NCBI GenBank assembly: GCA_033549065.1
Contig: JAWSUE010000009.1
Span: forward strand, 4,841 to 68,840
DNA length: 64,000 bases
Source: Bacillota bacterium
Lineage (GTDB): Bacteria; Bacillota; Dethiobacteria; DTU022
Direction of reading: 5' to 3'
The notes under the pieces were generated by a model. It had not been told where the DNA came from. It did no database searches and worked only from the letters and a program-made list of their open reading frames with translations. A program made the translations under genes and the position numbers. This document shows, piece by piece, positions 62,389 through 64,000 of this stretch. Positions within the stretch are counted from its first letter, which is position 1. Every line of letters begins with the position of its first letter.

Positions 62389-63627
62389 TCATTGTTGATA
62401 ACGCTTGACTGCTAATGTTGCATTAGTTCCACCAAAGCCGAAAGAATTTGAAATGGCCAGATCAACTTTACTTTTTCTGGCTTCGTTTGGCACATAATCA
62501 AGGTCGCATTCTGGATCGGGAAATTCGTAATTAATTGTTGGATGGATGATCTGGTTTTTCATGATCAGCAGGGTAGCTATTAGCTCTATACCGCCGGCAG
62601 CGCCAAGCAGATGACCGGTCATTGACTTGGTTGAACTGATAGCCAGCTTATAGGCGTGTTCACCAAAAACTTTCTTGATAGCCATCGTTTCAATCTTATC
62701 GTTAAACTCGGTCGAGGTGCCGTGAGCATTAATATAATCTACTTCTGAAGGCTCTGCAGCTGCCGATTTCAATGCTCGCTGCATACATAAAAATGCACCC
62801 CTACCATCCGGATCAGGGGCAGTCATATGATAAGCATCACCTGACATGCCGTAACCGACTATCTCTCCGTATATTTCAGCTCCTCTTGCCAGAGCATGAT
62901 CCAGGGTTTCAATAACAACTACACCGGCTCCTTCGCCCATAACAAAACCATCCCTTTTAAGATCAAAGGGGCGGGAAGCTTTTTCAGGTTCTTCATTTCG
63001 TGTGGAGAGGGCCCGGGCTGCAGAAAACCCGGAAAATGCCAGATGGCTAATCGCTGCTTCTGCTCCTCCTGCCAGCATTATTTCGGCATCGCCTCGCTTA
63101 ACAATATGCCAGGCGTCACCGACTGCATGGGTTGAAGTTGCACAAGCAGTAACAACCGTTGAATTGGGTCCACGAAGACCCAACATAATTGATATAAAAC
63201 CCGAAGCCATATTGGCTATCAGGTCGGGTACCAGGTAAGGGCTGACCCTGCGGGGCCCTTTCTGATCAAGTATCCTTAACTGTTCCTCTATCGTCTGGAT
63301 ACCGCCGATGCCGGAGCCGACCAGTACGCCAATTTCATCTTTATTTAAATCCAAAAGGTCTAAACCGGCATCTTTCCAGGCATTTAAAGCAGCTGCGACA
63401 CCAAGCTGGGTAAAACGATCTACCTTTTTGGTATCACGTTTTTCCATGTATACAGTAGGGTCAAAGTTCTTGATTTCACCGGCAATTCGGCAGGGGTACA
63501 GGCTTACATCGAAGCTTTCCACTGCAGAAATCCCACTTTTTGCATTAGCAAGATTGTCCCAGAATATTTCTTTGTCGGAACCAATCGGTGAAATAACTCC
63601 AACCCCGGTAATTACAACTCTGCGCAC
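62389..63627 (-). CDS. fabF: 3-oxoacyl-ACP synthase II
   Basis: This condensing enzyme elongates acyl-ACP in fatty acid synthesis. The 412 residues hold the catalytic Cys in [15 protein letters not shown] (about 163), His in [12 protein letters not shown] (about 303) and His in [13 protein letters not shown] (about 340), plus GFGGTNATL near the end. The triad and length are standard. It lies 17 bases after acpP and is followed by rnc. Confidence 0.96.
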   Translation of the reverse strand: MRRVVITGVGVISPIGSDKEIFWDNLANAKSGISAVESFDVSLYPCRIAGEIKNFDPTVYMEKRDTKKVDRFTQLGVAAALNAWKDAGLDLLDLNKDEIGVLVGSGIGGIQTIEEQLRILDQKGPRRVSPYLVPDLIANMASGFISIMLGLRGPNSTVVTACATSTHAVGDAWHIVKRGDAEIMLAGGAEAAISHLAFSGFSAARALSTRNEEPEKASRPFDLKRDGFVMGEGAGVVVIETLDHALARGAEIYGEIVGYGMSGDAYHMTAPDPDGRGAFLCMQRALKSAAAEPSEVDYINAHGTSTEFNDKIETMAIKKVFGEHAYKLAISSTKSMTGHLLGAAGGIELIATLLIMKNQIIHPTINYEFPDPECDLDYVPNEARKSKVDLAISNSFGFGGTNATLAVKRYQQ

Positions 63628-63644
63628 GACTTCACCTCAAAAGC

Positions 63645-63872
63645 TTATACTTTCGATTCGATATATTTAACAATATCACCGATGGTCTTTATATTCTCAA
63701 TTTCCTGATCGGAGATTTCCATATCGAATTCTTCTTCCAAAGCCATAACTAATTCTACAATATCCAATGAGTCCGCATCGATATCTTCAAAAGTTGTTTC
63801 CATCGAAAGTTTATCAGCAGCAACTTCAAGCTGATCGGCAACAATATCTTTCACTTTTGCTTCTACGCTCAC
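63645..63872 (-). CDS. acpP: Acyl carrier protein
   Basis: This 75-residue acidic protein has the phosphopantetheine attachment Ser in [18 protein letters not shown] (Ser about 35). The GTG at 63872 is the likely start because GGAGGTG lies 7 bases upstream and the product has the normal length; a longer frame to 63926 is not supported. It carries acyl chains for FabF and the other Fab enzymes. Confidence 0.96.
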   Translation of the reverse strand: MSVEAKVKDIVADQLEVAADKLSMETTFEDIDADSLDIVELVMALEEEFDMEISDQEIENIKTIGDIVKYIESKV

Positions 63873-63922
63873 CGAAACACCTCCTCTCACTGTTACTAAT
63901 TTATCATAGAGACAGTAAGATG

Positions 63923-64000
63923 TCACATTGACAAATTGCCGTCTACTGCAATAACCTGTCCTGTTACATAAGCGGCAGAAGATGCAAGAAAGAGAATAAC
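63923..64000 (-). CDS. fabG: 3-oxoacyl-ACP reductase, C-terminal end (cut by window edge)
   Basis: Only the last 25 codons are present: [20 protein letters not shown] followed by GNLSM and stop. This is the C-terminal strand and tail of FabG-type short-chain dehydrogenases. Location directly upstream of acpP and fabF agrees with the fabG-acpP-fabF order. Confidence 0.88.
   Translation of the reverse strand, partial: VILFLASSAAYVTGQVIAVDGNLSM

Overview
The window looks like a chromosomal segment of an anaerobic, spore-forming, low-to-mid G+C Firmicute (Bacillota), probably of a clostridial or syntrophomonad-like lineage. The grounds are CodY, SpoVS, Rex, YlxM, YlqF/RbgA, an FtsY without the long acidic N-terminal domain, HslUV next to CodY, rubredoxin, and a sodium-pump/transhydrogenase operon typical of anaerobic energy metabolism. 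No phage, insertion sequence or CRISPR array is visible. The taxonomic placement is inference from gene content only.

Layout. 1-6.1 kb: the end of a galactokinase gene, a metallo-beta-lactamase-fold hydrolase, the RNase P RNA (minus strand) with its own promoter and terminator, a YlbL-type PDZ-Lon protease, a small membrane protein, coaD, the divergent rpmB, and a FadE-type acyl-CoA dehydrogenase. 6.2-10.7 kb: tRNA-Leu(CAA), a DUF401 membrane transporter-like protein, and a two-gene unit of a GNAT-like protein with a fatty acyl-AMP ligase. 10.9-22.8 kb: one long minus-strand series cimA, three tandem M42 peptidases, dprA, topA, xerC, hslV, hslU, codY. 22.9-31.2 kb: an ABC exporter whose ATPase carries N-terminal MORN repeats, a UvrD-type helicase, a DUF1538-DUF1538-PII operon, rubredoxin, yifB/comM, and a scar of two gene fragments.

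31.2-44.9 kb is the most unusual region. Reading on the minus strand it encodes an RnfG-like FMN protein, an FMN-binding-like lipoprotein, RnfC-like, NqrB, NqrC, NqrD, NqrE, NqrF, a NuoE-like subunit, a NuoF-like subunit, a 1135-residue fusion of NuoG-like and GltD/NfnB-like domains, and the NADH-sensing repressor Rex. The membrane complex is a hybrid. Its first subunit is RnfC-like and keeps both 4Fe-4S ferredoxin motifs, but it has lost the glycine-rich FMN/NADH loop. NADH oxidation can instead be supplied by an NqrF that sits where rnfB would be. The soluble genes next to it have the composition of a multi-subunit NADH/NADPH/ferredoxin transhydrogenase (Stn-like), with no hydrogenase or formate dehydrogenase catalytic subunit. 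Together they suggest a module that balances NADH, NADPH and ferredoxin and couples this to an ion gradient. A divergent three-gene sensory system (PhnD-like lipoprotein, histidine kinase, NarL-type regulator; 45.1-48.4 kb) starts immediately upstream, behind a consensus promoter and a perfect 12-bp inverted repeat.

48.6-64 kb: a serine beta-lactamase-like hydrolase and a LOG-like protein, then a long conserved minus-strand housekeeping block that reads, in the direction of transcription, fabG (partial), acpP, fabF, rnc, spoVS, smc, ftsY, ylxM, ffh, rpsP, khpA, rimM, trmD, rplS, lepB, ylqF, rnhB, yraN. It links fatty-acid synthesis, chromosome condensation, the SRP pathway and ribosome maturation.
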